DNA of 64,000 nucleotides from Sphingobacterium lumbrici (GTDB lineage Bacteria; Bacteroidota; Bacteroidia; Sphingobacteriales; Sphingobacteriaceae), in contig NZ_SRZY01000023.1 in assembly GCF_006476045.1 (NCBI RefSeq), forward strand, positions 1-64,000, given 5' to 3'. The position numbers and the translations under genes are program-made. Under the pieces are notes generated by a model that saw only the letters and a program-made list of their open reading frames with translations, made no database searches and was not told the origin of the DNA. Positions 62,249 to 64,000 of this stretch are shown here, piece after piece (the stretch's first letter is position 1; the number at the start of each line of letters is the position of its first letter).

Positions 62249-64000
62249 ATGAGAAAAATTTATCTAATGTGTCTATGTATACTATTGTTAGGCTGTATGG
62301 CCACAACAGTATTTGCACAAAAAACCGTAACAGGAACGGTAAAGGATGCAAATGGCGAAACCCTGTCAGGTGTAAGTATTCGAGTCAAAAATATCCAAAA
62401 ATCGACAAGTTCCGATGCAGAAGGTAAGTTTACCATTTCTGCAAATGAAAACGACATTTTGGTTTTTAGGTATATTGGGTACCAGCCAAAAGAAGTGGCA
62501 GTCGGTACCTCTAACAACTTGAGCATAATTTTAGAGACTGCAATCGGTGACCTCGATGAAGTAGTCGTAACGGCTTTGGGTGTAAAACGAGAAAAGCGAG
62601 CGTTAGGTTATGCTACTCAAACAGTATCCGGCAAAGATCTTACCGTTGCTCAAGCACCAACAATTGCACAAGGTTTAATGGGTAAAGTTGCCGGATTACA
62701 AATTTCTCAGGCAGGTGGTGGTTCAGAAGGTAGCTCTTCAAGGATTGTCGTTAGGGGAAATACAACTTTTACCGGCGATAATAGGGCATTAATTATCGTA
62801 GATGGTGTTGCTATCAATAACGACCCTATAAATGTAAACCGAAGTGCTGGTGGCGGTAGTGTATTGGGGGCACCAGGAGCAGATGTTTCGGGCTACAACG
62901 ACTGGGGAACAGGCATGAATATGATTAATCCGGAAGATATCGAAAATATTACCGTATTAAAAGGGCCTTCTGCTGCGGCATTATATGGTGCTCGCGGTGC
63001 CAATGGAGTTATATTAATTACCCGCAAAAAGGGAGAAAATCGCTCGGGTTTAGGAGTAGATTATACCTTTTCTACGCGTAATACAGACGCTTTTTCAATG
63101 CTGGATTTTCAAAATGAATATGGCCAGGGAGGTGTAGGCTCAATGACTTCTGCTGATCAAAGCAAATGGTTTTCACGAAATGGTGCAGGCCAGCGTATGC
63201 AGGTAGGTAACAATACAAATTCGGGCACAAACTATACCGACAACTCACATGGTCCAATGCCTTATCCTAATGCCTTCGATTTTTACACTTACTTCAGTTA
63301 CCCGGGTAGTTATTCATGGGGGGCACGTTTTGATAATCAGCCCATCATGAATTACGATGGTGTACAGAGGCCATATTCTGAAAAACCAAATAACTGGAAA
63401 GCATTTTTCCCGAATGGCTCGGTAACTTCTCACAATGTTGCCGTTAATGCCGGGAACGAAAATGCTACTGCACGATTTTCTTATACAAGGAATGACACAA
63501 AGCCCAATATGATTAATAGTAATATGCAAAGCAATACGTTTAATTTAGGTTCGGTGTTAAAAATCAGCCAGAAAATGTCTGCAGAAATTACTTCCAGCTA
63601 TACCAATTTCAACAGGCTGAATGCTCCGCAACAAGGATCGGGCTGGCAGGCGGCACCTGTTTATTCCATGGCCAGAGATTTTGATCCGGATTTGGTTTTC
63701 TCACAACAATTCGGACCAAGTGGTGAACGCGTAAATTTTGGCGCATTGCCAAGTGTTCCCAATGCGCCTGCATATCCCTGGGGCACTGGATACCTAAACA
63801 ATCAGTACTGGAATTTATTAAAAAATAACGCAGATTTCACCCGTAACCAGTTTGTTGGTAGTGTTAAACTCACCGCCGATATAACAGATTGGTTAAATGT
63901 AACGGGATTGGGTGGTGTAGATAATTCTAATGACCTATTAGAGGTAAGAAATACGCCTGTAGATGTGTTGGGACAATCAGAAGGCCAATACCGTGAGGCT
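62249..64000 (+). CDS. SusC/RagA-type TonB-linked outer-membrane receptor (partial)
   Basis: 584 codons are open to the end of the window and beyond. Signal peptide (1-24, ending TTVFAQ), carboxypeptidase-like regulatory domain (about 25-105: VTGTVKDANGETLSGVSIRV), SusC signature DEVVVTALGVKREKRALGYA, and plug segments VAGLQISQAG, VVRGNTTFTGDNRALIIVDG and ITVLKGPSAAALYGARGANG. These proteins import oligosaccharides with a SusD-like lipoprotein, whose gene should follow outside the window. It is preceded by the ROK regulator, suggesting a polysaccharide utilisation locus. Confidence 0.95.
   Translation, partial: MRKIYLMCLCILLLGCMATTVFAQKTVTGTVKDANGETLSGVSIRVKNIQKSTSSDAEGKFTISANENDILVFRYIGYQPKEVAVGTSNNLSIILETAIGDLDEVVVTALGVKREKRALGYATQTVSGKDLTVAQAPTIAQGLMGKVAGLQISQAGGGSEGSSSRIVVRGNTTFTGDNRALIIVDGVAINNDPINVNRSAGGGSVLGAPGADVSGYNDWGTGMNMINPEDIENITVLKGPSAAALYGARGANGVILITRKKGENRSGLGVDYTFSTRNTDAFSMLDFQNEYGQGGVGSMTSADQSKWFSRNGAGQRMQVGNNTNSGTNYTDNSHGPMPYPNAFDFYTYFSYPGSYSWGARFDNQPIMNYDGVQRPYSEKPNNWKAFFPNGSVTSHNVAVNAGNENATARFSYTRNDTKPNMINSNMQSNTFNLGSVLKISQKMSAEITSSYTNFNRLNAPQQGSGWQAAPVYSMARDFDPDLVFSQQFGPSGERVNFGALPSVPNAPAYPWGTGYLNNQYWNLLKNNADFTRNQFVGSVKLTADITDWLNVTGLGGVDNSNDLLEVRNTPVDVLGQSEGQYREA

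Noticed and set aside
1-64000. CRISPR arrays, tRNA, rRNA, prophage or integron structures
   Set aside because: No regularly spaced repeats, no cloverleaf-like T-arm sequences and no phage structural or integrase genes were found; the single holin-family gene is of the chromosomal PF04020 type.

Overview
The window reads as chromosome of a Bacteroidota bacterium, most likely Sphingobacteriaceae (Sphingobacterium/Pedobacter/Olivibacter-like). Grounds: AT-rich intergenic DNA, start codons without Shine-Dalgarno sequences, several promoters of the Bacteroidota form TTG-N20/21-TAnnTTTG, a SusC/RagA receptor, and families typical of the phylum (DUF4254, DUF4374, GH3-like, Kbl, KhtT/KhtU). The family-level placement is inference from gene content; no rRNA or tRNA gene was seen.

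Layout. 0-1.4 kb: end of an insertion sequence, with a 16-codon transposase start on the minus strand, abutting a decapitated histidine kinase and its intact OmpR-type partner. 1.4-9.3 kb: surface-polysaccharide or LPS block with a DUF4254 protein and seven glycosyltransferases (GT9, two GT4, three GT2, GT11 fucosyltransferase) and no flippase or polymerase. 9.3-11.4 kb: accessory ATPase of the AAA_14/DUF4143 type whose start lies beside a perfect 22-bp inverted repeat, then a degenerate region. 11.4-17.5 kb: LytS/LytTR two-component pair, SixA, YyaL-like protein, SlyD-like FKBP, MnmD-like methyltransferase. 17.5-25.6 kb: dicarboxylate/glutamate symporter, a long non-coding repeat, ccmE-ccmF-DUF2520, FMN glutamate-synthase-like protein, MarR regulator with a 26-bp palindromic operator. 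25.7-37.4 kb: housekeeping genes (nitrilase, polyprenyl synthase, GT4, DUF59, KhtT/KhtU, YceI, MBL hydrolase, RecJ, LptB, GH3). 37.4-45.3 kb: an envelope locus with ECF sigma factor, membrane TPR putative anti-sigma, PKD/beta-barrel protein, CHAT-protease lipoprotein and OmpA-family protein. 45.5-53.7 kb: ilvE, a second copy of the long repeat, miaA, pRiA4b-ORF3-like gene, CCA transferase, pdxA, kbl, holin-like membrane protein. 53.9-60.7 kb: iron-uptake type operon (TonB receptor, DUF4374 lipoprotein, PepSY protein) divergent from an AraC regulator. 61-64 kb: ROK regulator and the start of a SusC-like receptor that runs off the window.

The best leads for something undescribed are: (1) the sigma/TPR/PKD-barrel/CHAT locus; (2) a 0.5-0.65 kb gene-free repeat present twice (18.8 and 46.7 kb), one copy with perfect 24-bp terminal inverted repeats, which also exposes the insertion of a 20-bp GC-rich palindrome by comparison with an empty site; (3) a mobile-looking promoter cassette (13.5 and 59.7 kb, with a divergent relative at 35.1 kb) whose -33/-7 spacer is itself an inverted repeat; (4) a CXXXY-type CcmE sharing a Fur/Irr-like box with the TonB-receptor operon; and (5) the inverted-repeat operator of the DUF4143 ATPase. 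Several start sites suggest leaderless mRNAs.
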